Shown: positions 43,952 to 52,533 of the stretch, in pieces | How positions within the stretch are numbered: position 1 is the first letter of the stretch | How the letters are laid out: each line of letters begins with the position of its first letter | Assembly (NCBI GenBank): GCA_963805645.1 | Contig: CAWDVA010000005.1 | Coordinates: forward strand, 310,001-374,000 | Length of the DNA stretch: 64,000 nt | Reading direction: 5' to 3' | Source: CAVXEH01 sp963805645 | GTDB taxonomy: Bacteria; Chloroflexota; Limnocylindria; QHBO01 | Notes under the pieces: model-generated | Seen by the model: only the letters and a program-made list of their open reading frames with translations | Database searches by the model: none | Told to the model about the DNA's origin: nothing | Translations under genes and position numbers: made by a program

Positions 43952-45291
43952 GCGGTCGCCCCCAGCCCGTCAACCAGGCGGGTGACGTCGTCATCGGTGG
44001 TGAGCTCCGTGGCCGCCAGGAGCAGCGTGTCGGCGAGCTCCGGGTAGTACGGCTCGAGGACCAGCCCGGCAAGGATCCCCTGCTCGACGAGCCGGGCGTG
44101 CCGGCGCGCGGCATCCGGGAGACGAATCGCGACCTCCGCGAAATACGGGCCGCTGAAGCGCCGCTCCCCGACGCCGGCGGCCTCGATCGCGGCGGCGACA
44201 TGGCGCGTCTGGAGCATCGACAGCTCGGCGACCTCCCGCAGGCCCGCCGGGCCCACCGACGAGAGATACGCCGTCGCCGCCAGCGCACAGAGCGCCTGGT
44301 TGGTGCAGATGTTGCTCGCCGCCTTCTCGCGGCGGATGTGCTGCTCGCGGGCCTGGAGGGTCAGGACGTAGCCGAGGCGCCCCGCGCCGTCGTGCGTGGC
44401 TCCCACCAGCCGTCCGGGCATCTGCCGCACCGACGCCATGCGCGCCGCCATGAGGCCCACGTAGGGACCGCCGAACTCCAGGGGGATGCCGAGCGGCTGG
44501 CCATCGGCAGTGACGATGTCGGCGCCGTAGCTCCCCGGGGCGGCCAGAACGGCCAGCGAGGTTGGCTCGACGACCGCCACGAACTGCGCACCGACCGCGT
44601 GCGCCGATGCCGCGAGGTCCGCCATCGGCTCGATCCCGCCAAACATGTTCGGCTGCTGCGCGACGAGGCAGGCCACCTCCTCGTCCACCAGCCGGGCAAC
44701 CGTCTCCACCGGCGTCAGTCCGCTGCCTCCCGGCGCCAGGTCGGCCGCTACCTCGATGATCTCGATGCCGGGACCGGAGCAGTAGGTGGCCAGCACGCGG
44801 CGCACCTGGGGATTCACGGCGGTCGAAACCGCGACCCTGTCGCGGTGCGTCAGCCGGCAGGCCATCAGCGCCGCCTCGGCCGTCGCGGTCGCCCCGTCGT
44901 AGTGGCTGGCGGTCGCGACCTCCATGCCCGTCAGCTCGCAGACGAGCGACTGGAATTCGTAGATGCTCTGCAGGGTGCCCTGGCTGACCTCGGGCTGGTA
45001 CGGCGTGTAGGCGGTGGCGAACTCGCTGCGACCGATCACCTCGTCGACGACCGCGGGAATGTGATGCCGGTAGGCGCCGGCGCCCAGGAAGCTCACCTCG
45101 GGCAGCCGGTTGCGTTCGGCCAGCCGGGTCAGCTCGGCGCGCACCTCCTGCTCGCTGAGCGGGGCGGGGATGGCGAAGGAGCGAGGGGCAACTCCGGCGG
45201 GGATATCGGCGAACAGGTCGTCGATGCGCTCGACCCCCACGACGCCGAGCATCGCCGCCCGATCGGCGCTGGTGTGCGGGCTGTAGGCCAT
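43948..45291 (-). CDS. gcvPA: Glycine decarboxylase subunit 1 (P protein, N-terminal half)
   Basis: A 447-residue N-terminal half of the split P protein. MAYSPHTSADRAAMLGVVGVERIDDLF is the expected start, and YTPYQPEVSQGTLQSIYEFQ, ASHYDGATATAEAALMA and REKAASNICTNQALCA are conserved. It forms a heterotetramer with GcvPB. It lies 13 nt after gcvH. Confidence 0.97.
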   Translation of the reverse strand: MAYSPHTSADRAAMLGVVGVERIDDLFADIPAGVAPRSFAIPAPLSEQEVRAELTRLAERNRLPEVSFLGAGAYRHHIPAVVDEVIGRSEFATAYTPYQPEVSQGTLQSIYEFQSLVCELTGMEVATASHYDGATATAEAALMACRLTHRDRVAVSTAVNPQVRRVLATYCSGPGIEIIEVAADLAPGGSGLTPVETVARLVDEEVACLVAQQPNMFGGIEPMADLAASAHAVGAQFVAVVEPTSLAVLAAPGSYGADIVTADGQPLGIPLEFGGPYVGLMAARMASVRQMPGRLVGATHDGAGRLGYVLTLQAREQHIRREKAASNICTNQALCALAATAYLSSVGPAGLREVAELSMLQTRHVAAAIEAAGVGERRFSGPYFAEVAIRLPDAARRHARLVEQGILAGLVLEPYYPELADTLLLAATELTTDDDVTRLVDGLGATA

Positions 45292-45304
45292 GGGACGCCC
45301 GCCG

Positions 45305-45682
45305 TCAGCTGGTCAGCGCGGCGTACGCATCCGCATCGAGCAGCACGTCGAGCTCCGCGGGATCTGCCAGCTCGACGGTCGCGATCCAGCCGTCGCCGAA
45401 TGCGTCGCTGTTGAGGAGCTCCGGCTCGTCGCCGAGGCGCTCGTTGACCGCCGTGACGGTCCCCGAGATGGGCGCGAAGAGGTCGCTGACCGCCTTGACG
45501 CTCTCGACCACGCCGAAGCCGGCGAACTGCTTGAGCTCTGCGCCCACCTGTGGCAGCTCAACGAAGACGATGTCACCGAGCTCATCGGCCGCGAAGCTCG
45601 TGATCCCGATGGTCACCGTCGTGCCGTCGACCCGCACCCACTCGTGCTCCCTGGTGTACCGGAGCCCCTGGGGATAGCTCAC
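45305..45682 (-). CDS. gcvH: Glycine cleavage system H protein
   Basis: A 125-residue lipoyl carrier that shuttles the aminomethyl group between P and T proteins. The lipoylated Lys63 is in VVESVKAVSD, within the beta-barrel IGITSFAADELGDIVFVELP...GTVTAVNERL. The start is GTG 45682, with AGGAGG 5-6 nt upstream. It lies 80 nt after gcvT. Confidence 0.97.
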   Translation of the reverse strand: MSYPQGLRYTREHEWVRVDGTTVTIGITSFAADELGDIVFVELPQVGAELKQFAGFGVVESVKAVSDLFAPISGTVTAVNERLGDEPELLNSDAFGDGWIATVELADPAELDVLLDADAYAALTS

Positions 45683-45762
45683 CGAACCTCCTGCCTTCTT
45701 CGCTAGCGCGGCTGGACCGATGGCGCCGCCGGCGACTCAGATGACCGCCGGTCCGGCGCCGC

Positions 45763-46878
45763 TCAGCGCGGTCTCCTGTAGAAGGGTAACGCTACCTGCT
45801 CCGCGAGGTACGGGCGATCGCGGACGACGACCTGCACCGCCTCCCCCACGACCGCCCTGTCGGCCGGGACGAACGCCATGGCGATCTTCTCGCCCAGCGT
45901 GGCCGAGGCGGTCCCGCTCGTCACGTGGCCGGCCTCCTCACCGTCGACCAGCACCGGGTACCCGTGGCGCGGGATCGCATTCTCGCGCATCACCAGGCCC
46001 ACCAGCCGGCGGGCCGGCCCCGCGTCGCTGATTCGGGCCAGGGCCTCGCTGCCGTGAAAGGCACCTTTGCCGAGCTTCACGACCCGGCCCATGTTCACCT
46101 CGTACGGGTTCGTGTCGCGGTCCAGCTCGTTGCCGTAGAGCGGCATGCCGGCCTCGAGGCGCAGCGTGTCGCGGCTGCCCAGGCCGCAGGGCTTGATGCC
46201 GAACGGCCGGCCCGCGTCGTGGACCGCGTGCCACAGGGCCTCGGCGTCCGCGGGAGCGCAGAACAGCTCGAACCCGTCCTCGCCCGTGTAACCGGTCCTC
46301 GCGATGAGGCAGCTGATGCCCGCGACGATCCCGGGCGTGCAGTGGTAATAGCCGAGCCCGTCGATGTCGGCGTCGGTCAGGGTCTTCAGCAGCTCGGCGG
46401 AGGCCGGGCCCTGCGGCGCCACCAGGGCGGTCCGATCGCTGCGGTCCTCGAGGACCGCGTCCATTCCCGTCGCGGCCAGCAGGTCGCGCAGGTGGGCGAC
46501 ATCGGCCTCGCGGTTGCTCGCGTTGCAGACGACGAGGTACCCGTCCTCGACGCGGTAGATGATGAGGTCGTCGACGATGCCGCCGTCCTCGGTGCAGAGC
46601 ATCGAGTACTGCGCCTGGCCGGGGGCCAGCCGGCCGGGGTCGGAGATCACCGCCTCCCGCAGGAATTCGAGGCCCTGGGAGCCGGAGACGTGCAACTCAC
46701 CCATGTGGGACAGGTCGAAGAGCCCCACGGCGGTGCGCACGGTCCGGTGCTCGTCAAGGATCGAGGCGTACTGCACCGGCATCTCCCAGCCCGCGAACGG
46801 CACCATCCGCGCCCCGAGCGCGAGATGGACGTCGTGGAGCGGCGTCCGCCGCAGGTCGCCGGCAGCCTCGACGCTCAT
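45763..46878 (-). CDS. gcvT: Glycine cleavage system T protein (aminomethyltransferase)
   Basis: A 371-residue folate-dependent enzyme that releases ammonia from the H-protein intermediate and makes 5,10-methylene-THF. FAGWEMPVQYASILDEHRTVRTAVGLFDLSHMGE and the GYTGEDGFELF and GLGSRDTLRLEAGMPLYGNEL blocks are diagnostic. Its ATG overlaps the Nudix stop as ATGA, so the Nudix gene leads the operon. Confidence 0.97.
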   Translation of the reverse strand: MSVEAAGDLRRTPLHDVHLALGARMVPFAGWEMPVQYASILDEHRTVRTAVGLFDLSHMGELHVSGSQGLEFLREAVISDPGRLAPGQAQYSMLCTEDGGIVDDLIIYRVEDGYLVVCNASNREADVAHLRDLLAATGMDAVLEDRSDRTALVAPQGPASAELLKTLTDADIDGLGYYHCTPGIVAGISCLIARTGYTGEDGFELFCAPADAEALWHAVHDAGRPFGIKPCGLGSRDTLRLEAGMPLYGNELDRDTNPYEVNMGRVVKLGKGAFHGSEALARISDAGPARRLVGLVMRENAIPRHGYPVLVDGEEAGHVTSGTASATLGEKIAMAFVPADRAVVGEAVQVVVRDRPYLAEQVALPFYRRPR

Positions 46879-47327
46879 GCGCTCGCCGCCTCGTCCGGCC
46901 GCTCCGCGAGGCGCAGCGCGGCTCGCTCGACCACCTCGCGCTCGGTCGCGTGGGTCATCATCTGCAGCGCCTCCTCGAGCTGGAGCCAGCGCACCTCGTC
47001 GAACTCATGATCGTGCTGATCGATGTTTCCGCCGACCGGCCGCATGAGGAAGAAGTGGACCGTCTTGTGGAAGCGCGTGTGATCGCGCACGAAGAAGTAG
47101 CTGATCGCCCCCAGCGCATCCTGAGCCTCGACGGCGATGCCGGTCTCCTCGCGCACCTCCCGCAACGCCGTCTCGAGGATCGTCTCGCCGGCATCCGGGG
47201 TTCCCTTGGGCAGCGCCCACAGCCGGGGCACGCGCCTATGAACGAGGAGGATCTCCTCATGGGAGTCGACGGGCCGGTGGACGACTCCCCCGGCCGATGT
47301 GGCGCGCGCGTTGCGGAGCGGGGCCAC
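46875..47327 (-). CDS. Nudix hydrolase
   Basis: A 150-residue pyrophosphohydrolase. The Nudix box is complete: GTPDAGETILETALREVREETGI (Gx5Ex7REUxEExGU). It acts on a nucleoside diphosphate derivative of unknown identity. The start is GTG 47327. It is the first gene of the Nudix-gcvT-gcvH-gcvPA-gcvPB operon, an unusual partner for glycine cleavage. Confidence 0.88.
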   Translation of the reverse strand: MAPLRNARATSAGGVVHRPVDSHEEILLVHRRVPRLWALPKGTPDAGETILETALREVREETGIAVEAQDALGAISYFFVRDHTRFHKTVHFFLMRPVGGNIDQHDHEFDEVRWLQLEEALQMMTHATEREVVERAALRLAERPDEAASA

Positions 47328-47334
47328 GCCCGCG

Positions 47335-47595
47335 TCAGCCGCGATATGCGCGCGGAAGCCCGAGCGGGGGGACCTGCCGGCGCGTTCCGACGCGACCGAC
47401 CCGGCCGACCGCTGGGAAGCTGAAGCGGCTGGTCTGAGGGTGAAGGGCGGTCACCGTGGCAGCCAGACGGCGCGGCCGGTGGAAGACCGTCGTCCCCATC
47501 CGGAGGCCCAGCCGCGCGCGCCCGGCACTGCGGCGACCGGCTCCGAAATCGATCGACGGATGGGAGACGAGGCGGGCCGTCAGACTCACTCGCAT
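47335..47595 (-). CDS. Possible 86-residue leader protein (low confidence)
   Basis: An open frame of 86 codons that fills most of the 313-bp gap between the Nudix gene and the glycosyltransferase. It begins at ATG 47595, exactly 6 nt after a TACAAT hexamer, and stops 7 nt before the Nudix start. The sequence is Arg/Gly/Ser-rich and matches no family I know, so it could be non-coding leader RNA. I saw no glycine-riboswitch core in this stretch. Confidence 0.25.
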   Translation of the reverse strand: MRVSLTARLVSHPSIDFGAGRRSAGRARLGLRMGTTVFHRPRRLAATVTALHPQTSRFSFPAVGRVGRVGTRRQVPPLGLPRAYRG

Positions 47596-47601
47596 GGTCG
47601 C

Positions 47602-47607
47602 ATTGTA
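47602..47607 (-). promoter_or_regulatory. -10 element for the Nudix-gcv operon
   Basis: TACAAT on the minus strand, one base from the TATAAT consensus, 6 nt before ATG 47595. It is the likely promoter of the glycine cleavage operon. Confidence 0.45.
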
Positions 47608-47640
47608 CGCGGCGCCCTCCCCCCTGCAAGCGCCTTCGCG

Positions 47641-48867
47641 TCAGCGGCTCCGGGACCGGAGCGACCGATACAGCGAGACCATCTCTTCGATGCGGGTGGC
47701 GGCGTCGAACCGGCCCGCGCCATCCCGCGCGGCGCTCGCCATTCGCGCTCTCCGCGGGGCGTCGGCCGCGAGCGCGGCGATGGCGGATCCAAGGTCCCGC
47801 GGCGCGCGGTTCTCCCGGCGCTCGACCACGATTCCGTCGATCTCATCCCGTACCGAGTCGCGCACCCCCGGACCGTCGAGCGAGACGACCGGGAGGCCCA
47901 TCGCGAGCCCCTCGGCGAGCACCAGGCCCTGGGTCTCGGTCTGCGAGGCGAAGACGAAGAGATCGGCGCCCGCCGCGAGGGCCAGTGCCTCGAGGTGCGG
48001 GAGACGCCCGGTGAGGTGGACACGGCCCTCGAGCCCCGCATCGGCCACCTGGCGCTCCAGCGCCCCCTGCAGCGGTCCTCCCCCGATCAGCAGCAGGCGG
48101 AGCCGCGGCTCGTCGCGCGCGGCGGCGGCGACGGCGGCCACGAGCAGGTCCGTGCTCTTCTCACGCGCCAGGCGCCCGACCGAGACGGCCACCACGGCGT
48201 CCGACGGCCAGCCGGCGCGCGGCCGCGGATCGCGCGGCGCCAGGCCCCGCAGCGTCTCCAGGTCGAGACCCGCGGGGATGGCCCGCACCACGGGGCGACG
48301 CGTTGCGCCGTTGCCGGCCGCCGGCAGGCCAGCCTCGATCTCAGCGGCGAGGTCGGCGGCGGGCGCGGCGATCGCGGCGCAGCCGGTCCAGAAGGCGCGC
48401 AGGTACGCACGGACCAGCGCGGACCCCGGTGTGGCGAGAGGCCCGAGGTAGTGGGCGTAGTCGCCGAACCGGGTGTGGTGAGTGAACACCAGCGGCGCCC
48501 CCACCGCGCGGGCAACGCGACGAGCCATGAGCCCCGAGACGAACGGCGACTGGGCATGGACGATGTCGGGCCGGGCCGACCGAACCCGGGCCAGCGCGGC
48601 CGAGGGCAGCGGCCAGGGCATGCGGTAGCCGGGCGGGGCGGGCGGTGGGCCCTGATACGACGGGAGCCAGGCCGGCTCCGGGTCGGGGCCGGCCGCACCT
48701 GCGCTGCCCGGCACGCCGTCGGCCGGCCGCGGCACCGCGAGGATCACGCGATGGCCCGCCGCGCCCAGCCCGCGGGCCAGCGCCTCGGTGGCGACCGTGA
48801 CACCGGACAGATACGGCAGGTACGACTCGCCGAAGATGGCGACGGTCAGCGGCCCGTCCGGCGTCAT
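47641..48867 (-). CDS. GT4-family glycosyltransferase
   Basis: A 408-residue glycosyltransferase of the GT4/GT-B type. The acceptor domain starts VAIFGESYLPYLSGVTVATEALARGL and includes HHTRFGDYAHYLG. The donor domain has VSVGRLAREKSTDLLVAAV and the E-x7-E-type motif ETQGLVLAEGLAMGLPVVS. It resembles enzymes that glycosylate diacylglycerol or phosphatidylinositol, but the acceptor is not certain. ATG 48867 overlaps the menG/ubiE stop as ATGA. Confidence 0.85.
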   Translation of the reverse strand: MTPDGPLTVAIFGESYLPYLSGVTVATEALARGLGAAGHRVILAVPRPADGVPGSAGAAGPDPEPAWLPSYQGPPPAPPGYRMPWPLPSAALARVRSARPDIVHAQSPFVSGLMARRVARAVGAPLVFTHHTRFGDYAHYLGPLATPGSALVRAYLRAFWTGCAAIAAPAADLAAEIEAGLPAAGNGATRRPVVRAIPAGLDLETLRGLAPRDPRPRAGWPSDAVVAVSVGRLAREKSTDLLVAAVAAAARDEPRLRLLLIGGGPLQGALERQVADAGLEGRVHLTGRLPHLEALALAAGADLFVFASQTETQGLVLAEGLAMGLPVVSLDGPGVRDSVRDEIDGIVVERRENRAPRDLGSAIAALAADAPRRARMASAARDGAGRFDAATRIEEMVSLYRSLRSRSR

Positions 48868-49607
48868 TCGCCGCGCCGCGTGCCGGCGTGCAGGGTGGCC
48901 ATCCGGGACGGCAGCCAGCGCCAGCGAACATCCTCCAGCCCGGCATCTGCCATCAGCGTCGCCACGGCCGCCGGGTCGGGGTACTCCAGCAGGCTCTGGG
49001 GCAGGTAGCGGTACGCCGCCGAGCGGCCGGCCACACGTCCCAGGACCGGCACGATCCGCCGGAACCACGTCTCGAACAGCGCGCGGGCCATGCCCCGCGG
49101 CGGGACCGCGATCTCCAGGACGACCACGCGACCGCCCGGTCTCACCACCCGGGCCATCTCAGCCAGGCCGCGAGCGTAGTCGGGCAGGTTGCGCAGCCCG
49201 AAGCCGATGGTCGCCGCGTCGAACGTTGCGTCTGCGAAGGGCAGGGCCAGCGCATCGGCGACCAGGTACTCGGGCAGAACTGCGCGCGCGTCTGCCTCGC
49301 GGGCCCGGTCCAGGCGCCGCTTCGCGCGGACGAGCATCCCGCGCGCAACATCGACCCCCACCGCGCGACCGCCGGGCGCCGCCACGGCGGCCAGCGCTTC
49401 CGTCAGGCGTCCCGTCCCGCAGGCGACGTCCAGGGCGGCGTCGCCCGGGCTCAGCCGGGCGGCCGCCACGGCGGCCCGGCGCCAGCGTCCGTCGAGCCCG
49501 GCGGTCATCACCGTGTTCATGGCGTCGTACACCGGCGCGATCCGGTCGAACATCGCACGGACGCGGTCGGGTGGCGCGGCGTTGCCGCGAGGCGGCGCGG
49601 AAGACAT
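48864..49607 (-). CDS. ubiE: Demethylmenaquinone methyltransferase (MenG/UbiE)
   Basis: A 247-residue SAM methyltransferase for the last C-methylation of menaquinone. MFDRIAPVYDAMNTVMTAGLDGRWRRAAV is the typical N-terminus. LDVACGTGRLTEAL is motif I and GFGLRNLPDYARGLAEMARVVRPGG follows. It implies a menaquinone-based respiratory chain. It overlaps the downstream glycosyltransferase by 4 nt. Confidence 0.92.
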   Translation of the reverse strand: MSSAPPRGNAAPPDRVRAMFDRIAPVYDAMNTVMTAGLDGRWRRAAVAAARLSPGDAALDVACGTGRLTEALAAVAAPGGRAVGVDVARGMLVRAKRRLDRAREADARAVLPEYLVADALALPFADATFDAATIGFGLRNLPDYARGLAEMARVVRPGGRVVVLEIAVPPRGMARALFETWFRRIVPVLGRVAGRSAAYRYLPQSLLEYPDPAAVATLMADAGLEDVRWRWLPSRMATLHAGTRRGE

Positions 49608-49637
49608 CGGTCAGGCTTCCTCGCGGAGGGGAGAGGC

Positions 49638-49714
<77 letters not shown>

Positions 49715-49770
49715 ACGAAGGGGCCCGCAGTATAGCCGCGCCGGCCTGGGAGCGGCAATCGCGGGCAGGC

Positions 49771-50049
49771 TCACGGACGGCTCGAGAGGCGCTCGCGGAC
49801 GTCGGCCACGGACAGGCCAAGCGTGCGGATCCGCTTGCGGCGTCCCCGCGCCCCGGCGACCAGCTCGAGGGTCGATGGCGGGCAGCCCAGTGCCCTCGCC
49901 AGGGCACCGAGGACCGCCCGGTTCGCCTCGCCGTCGGCCGGGGGCCGCGTGACCCAGACCCGGATCGAGCCATCCTCCTGGAGCGTCACCGCGTTCCGCG
50001 ATGAGCGCGGCTGGACCACGACGTCGAGGACCGCCTCCCGGGCGCTCAC
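49771..50049 (-). CDS. DUF167 (YggU) family protein
   Basis: A 92-residue protein of the YggU family: LDVVVQPRSSRNAV at the start, PPADGEANRAVLGALARALG in the middle and LVAGARGRRKRIRTLG near the end. Function unknown; relatives sit beside yggT and yggS as here. The start is GTG 50049, 5 nt before the end of yggT. Confidence 0.9.
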   Translation of the reverse strand: MSAREAVLDVVVQPRSSRNAVTLQEDGSIRVWVTRPPADGEANRAVLGALARALGCPPSTLELVAGARGRRKRIRTLGLSVADVRERLSSRP

Positions 50050-50054
50050 CGCGC

Positions 50055-50306
50055 TCAGAGCCTCGCGACGAAGCGCAGCAGCAGGCTCAGCAGGACGAGG
50101 GCGATGAACGGCGACCAATCCAGTCCGCCCATGGGGGGCAAGATGCGACGGATCGGCCCCAGGACCGGCTCGGTGACCTGGTAGATGAACGCGGTGAACG
50201 GGCCACCGCCCATCGGGTTCATCCAGCTCAGCACGACGCGAGCGAGGATCAGCAGCGAATAGACGGCGCCCAGGAGTGTCAGGAACGACAGCATGACCTG
50301 GCTCAT
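50055..50306 (-). CDS. YggT family membrane protein
   Basis: An 83-residue two-helix membrane protein of the YggT family, with LSWMNPMGGGPFTAFIYQVTEPVLGPIRRILPPMGGLD between the helices. It is often involved in membrane or division organisation in Gram-positives. The start is ATG 50306. It lies between yggS and yggU in the ftsZ-downstream block common to many bacteria. Confidence 0.9.
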   Translation of the reverse strand: MSQVMLSFLTLLGAVYSLLILARVVLSWMNPMGGGPFTAFIYQVTEPVLGPIRRILPPMGGLDWSPFIALVLLSLLLRFVARL

Positions 50307-50367
50307 CGCCGCCCAAGGATAGCAGCGGCCGCGCGTCGCCCAAGGGTTCGGCGCGGCTGCGGGGTTC

Positions 50368-51042
50368 TCACGCGGGTCGCGGCCCGAACAGGGCGGTGCC
50401 GATCCGGACCAGGGTGGCCCCTTCCACCACGGCGGCCTCGGCATCGGCGGTCATGCCCATCGAGAGCTCCGGAAGGCCGATTCCGGCGGCCTGCTCGAGG
50501 CGGTCACGCAGCTCGCGCAGCCTTCGGAAGGTTGCTCGCGCCTCCTCTTCGACGGCCCCGAACCTGGCGATGGTCATGAGCCCCGCGGCGCGGGCGTGCC
50601 GTAGCTCCCGCAGGGTCGAGACCAGCTCGCTGCGGCGGTCGAGCGCATGGAGGAAGTCCTCCCGTTCCCAGCCGGCCTTCGTCGGCTCACCGGTCAGGTT
50701 GACCTGCAGAAGGAGGCGGGGAGCCGCACCGGCGTCGTGGGCGATGCTCTCGAGGCGCTGGAGGAGCGGCGTGTCGTGCACCGAATGAATCCAGCCGAAG
50801 GCCTCGACCGCCCGGCGGGCCTTGTTCGACTGGAGGTGGCCGATGAGGTGCCATTCGACCCCGGGCTCGGCGGCGACCTTGGGCAGGGCCTCCTGCACCC
50901 GGTTCTCCCCCAGACGGGTCAATCCCGCACGCACCGCGAGATGAACCGTCTCCGGGCCGAACCCCTTGGTGACCGCCACGATCCGGAAGCCATCCGGGTC
51001 GCGCCCGCCGGCCCCCGCCGCCGCGCGGAGACGGGTGCTCAG
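50368..51042 (-). CDS. YggS family PLP homeostasis protein
   Basis: A PLP-binding protein of the YggS/PLPBP family, which buffers PLP and affects amino-acid metabolism. The PLP lysine is in VAVTKG, and ENRVQEALPK, WHLIGHLQSNKARRAV, LLLQVNLTGEPTKAG and LSMGMTADAEAAV are conserved. Homology extends upstream to ALVRERLASLSTRLRAAAG, but between the ftsZ stop and GTG 50979 there is no ATG, GTG or TTG in frame. I place the start at CTG 51042; the GTG would remove the first strand and leave the lysine at residue 5. Confidence 0.75.
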   Translation of the reverse strand: MSTRLRAAAGAGGRDPDGFRIVAVTKGFGPETVHLAVRAGLTRLGENRVQEALPKVAAEPGVEWHLIGHLQSNKARRAVEAFGWIHSVHDTPLLQRLESIAHDAGAAPRLLLQVNLTGEPTKAGWEREDFLHALDRRSELVSTLRELRHARAAGLMTIARFGAVEEEARATFRRLRELRDRLEQAAGIGLPELSMGMTADAEAAVVEGATLVRIGTALFGPRPA

Positions 51043-51105
51043 TGACGCGAGGCGCTCACGGACGAGCGCCTCGTCGAGGCGTGGCTCGTCGACCGGAAGC
51101 GCCGG

Positions 51106-52356
51106 CTAGTCCTCCTTGCGACGCAGGAAGCTCGGGATATCGAGGTCCGTCTCGCCGTAGGACGGCCGATCGAGGCTGGGGCGGACCGGGAGCGGCTGTC
51201 GCTCGGTGACCCGGGACTCGCGCGGCTCCGCCTGCGGGCCGCGGGCGAACGGCGACTCGGTGCCCATCTGCTCCTCGAGCGATGCGCGCTCCGCCCGCTC
51301 GCGCTCGATCTCGGCGAGGATCTCGCGGCTGCGTTCGTCGAGCGACGCCTCGATGCCGCTGGACGCCTCCGCCGCGGCCTGCCGGCCCGGCTGGCGGACC
51401 TTCTTCGCCGAGTCGAAGCCGGTGGCGATGACGGTCACCTTGACCTCGTCGCGCATCCGATCGTCGATCACGGTGCCGAAGATGATGTTCGCCTCCGGAT
51501 CCGCGGCCTCCTTGATCACCTCAGCGGCCTCGTTCACCTCGAAGAGGCCCAGATCGGCGCCGCCGGTGACGTTGAAGAGGATCCCGCGGGCGCCCTGGAT
51601 GTTCACCTCCAGGAGCGGGCTCATCACGGCCGCGCGGGCAGCCTCGACCGCACGCTGTTCGCCCGTGGCGGTCCCGATGCCCATCATCGAGCTGCCGGCG
51701 TCGCGCATGATGGTCTTCACGTCCGCGAAGTCCAGGTTGATGAGACCGGGGACGGTGATCAGGTCGCTGATCCCCTGCACGCCCTGGCGCAGGACGTCGT
51801 CGACCACCCGGAACGCGTCGAGGATGGAGGTCTTCTTGTCGACGACCTCGCGCAGCCGGTCGTTCGGGATGGTGATAAGCGTGTCGACCTTGTCCTTGAG
51901 GCCCTCGCTGTACTGCTCGGCGACGAGCTTGCGGCGCACGCCCTCGAAGGAGAATGGCTTGGTGATGACGCCCACCGTCAGCGCGCCAAGGTCCTTGGCG
52001 ATCTCGGCGATGACCGGCGCAGCACCCGACCCGGTGCCACCACCCATCCCGGCGGTGATGAAGATCATGTCGGCGTCCTTGAGCGCCTCGTAGATCTTCT
52101 CGGAGTCCTCCTCGGCAGCCCGCTGCCCGACGCCCGGATCCGCCCCGGCGCCGAGGCCACGGGTCAGCTTGTCGCCGATGCGGATCTTGTGGGGCGCGTC
52201 GCTCTGGAGGAGGGCCTGCGCGTCGGTGTTCACCGCGATGAACTCCACGCCCATCATCTCGGCGCGAATCATCCGGTTCACGGCGTTGGAGCCGCCGCCG
52301 CCGACGCCGATGACCTTGATCAATGCGAAGTGTTCTGCGTCCGAACGGAGCGGCAT
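51106..52356 (-). CDS. ftsZ: Cell division GTPase FtsZ
   Basis: A 416-residue tubulin-like GTPase that builds the division ring. The signature GGGTGSG is at residues 105-111, and VIGVGGGGSNAVNRMI near the N-terminus and NLDFADVKTIM in the middle are conserved. The C-terminal tail is Arg/Glu-rich and ends DLDIPSFLRRKED, which fits the FtsA-binding peptide. AGGAG precedes ATG 52356. The gene has its own upstream region with a -10 core and DnaA boxes. Confidence 0.99.
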   Translation of the reverse strand: MPLRSDAEHFALIKVIGVGGGGSNAVNRMIRAEMMGVEFIAVNTDAQALLQSDAPHKIRIGDKLTRGLGAGADPGVGQRAAEEDSEKIYEALKDADMIFITAGMGGGTGSGAAPVIAEIAKDLGALTVGVITKPFSFEGVRRKLVAEQYSEGLKDKVDTLITIPNDRLREVVDKKTSILDAFRVVDDVLRQGVQGISDLITVPGLINLDFADVKTIMRDAGSSMMGIGTATGEQRAVEAARAAVMSPLLEVNIQGARGILFNVTGGADLGLFEVNEAAEVIKEAADPEANIIFGTVIDDRMRDEVKVTVIATGFDSAKKVRQPGRQAAAEASSGIEASLDERSREILAEIERERAERASLEEQMGTESPFARGPQAEPRESRVTERQPLPVRPSLDRPSYGETDLDIPSFLRRKED

Positions 52357-52414
52357 TCCAAAGATCTCCTGCGCGGGTGTGGTGGTATCGACCCGTCTCG
52401 CGCGGGTTTGTCCG

Positions 52415-52420
52415 ATTCTA
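52415..52420 (-). promoter_or_regulatory. -10 element for ftsZ
   Basis: TAGAAT followed by CGG on the minus strand, same core as ligA, pcrA and metG. The predicted start is near 52408, giving a leader of about 52 nt with AGGAG. Confidence 0.5.
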
Positions 52421-52448
52421 GCGAGCCCTCCGCCGGCCCGTTGGCGAT

Positions 52449-52457
52449 TTTTCCACA
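52449..52457 (+). promoter_or_regulatory. DnaA box (one mismatch)
   Basis: TTTTCCACA, one base from the TTATCCACA consensus, about 41-49 nt upstream of the predicted ftsZ start. Confidence 0.5.
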
Positions 52458-52470
52458 GTGGGGTCCGAAG

Positions 52471-52479
52471 TTATCCACA
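52471..52479 (+). promoter_or_regulatory. DnaA box (perfect consensus)
   Basis: TTATCCACA, a perfect DnaA box in the same orientation and 22 bp (about two helical turns) from the first. The pair lies in the 177-bp ftsA-ftsZ gap. Confidence 0.65.
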
Positions 52480-52533
52480 CTCCGCCAACCGGCGGTGGAC
52501 AGCGCGTCGGTCTGTGCACCGGCCCGGGGCGGA

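Noticed and set aside
47328..47607. Glycine riboswitch upstream of the gcv operon
   Set aside because: I looked for the conserved glycine-aptamer core and its usual paired stems on the minus strand and did not find them.
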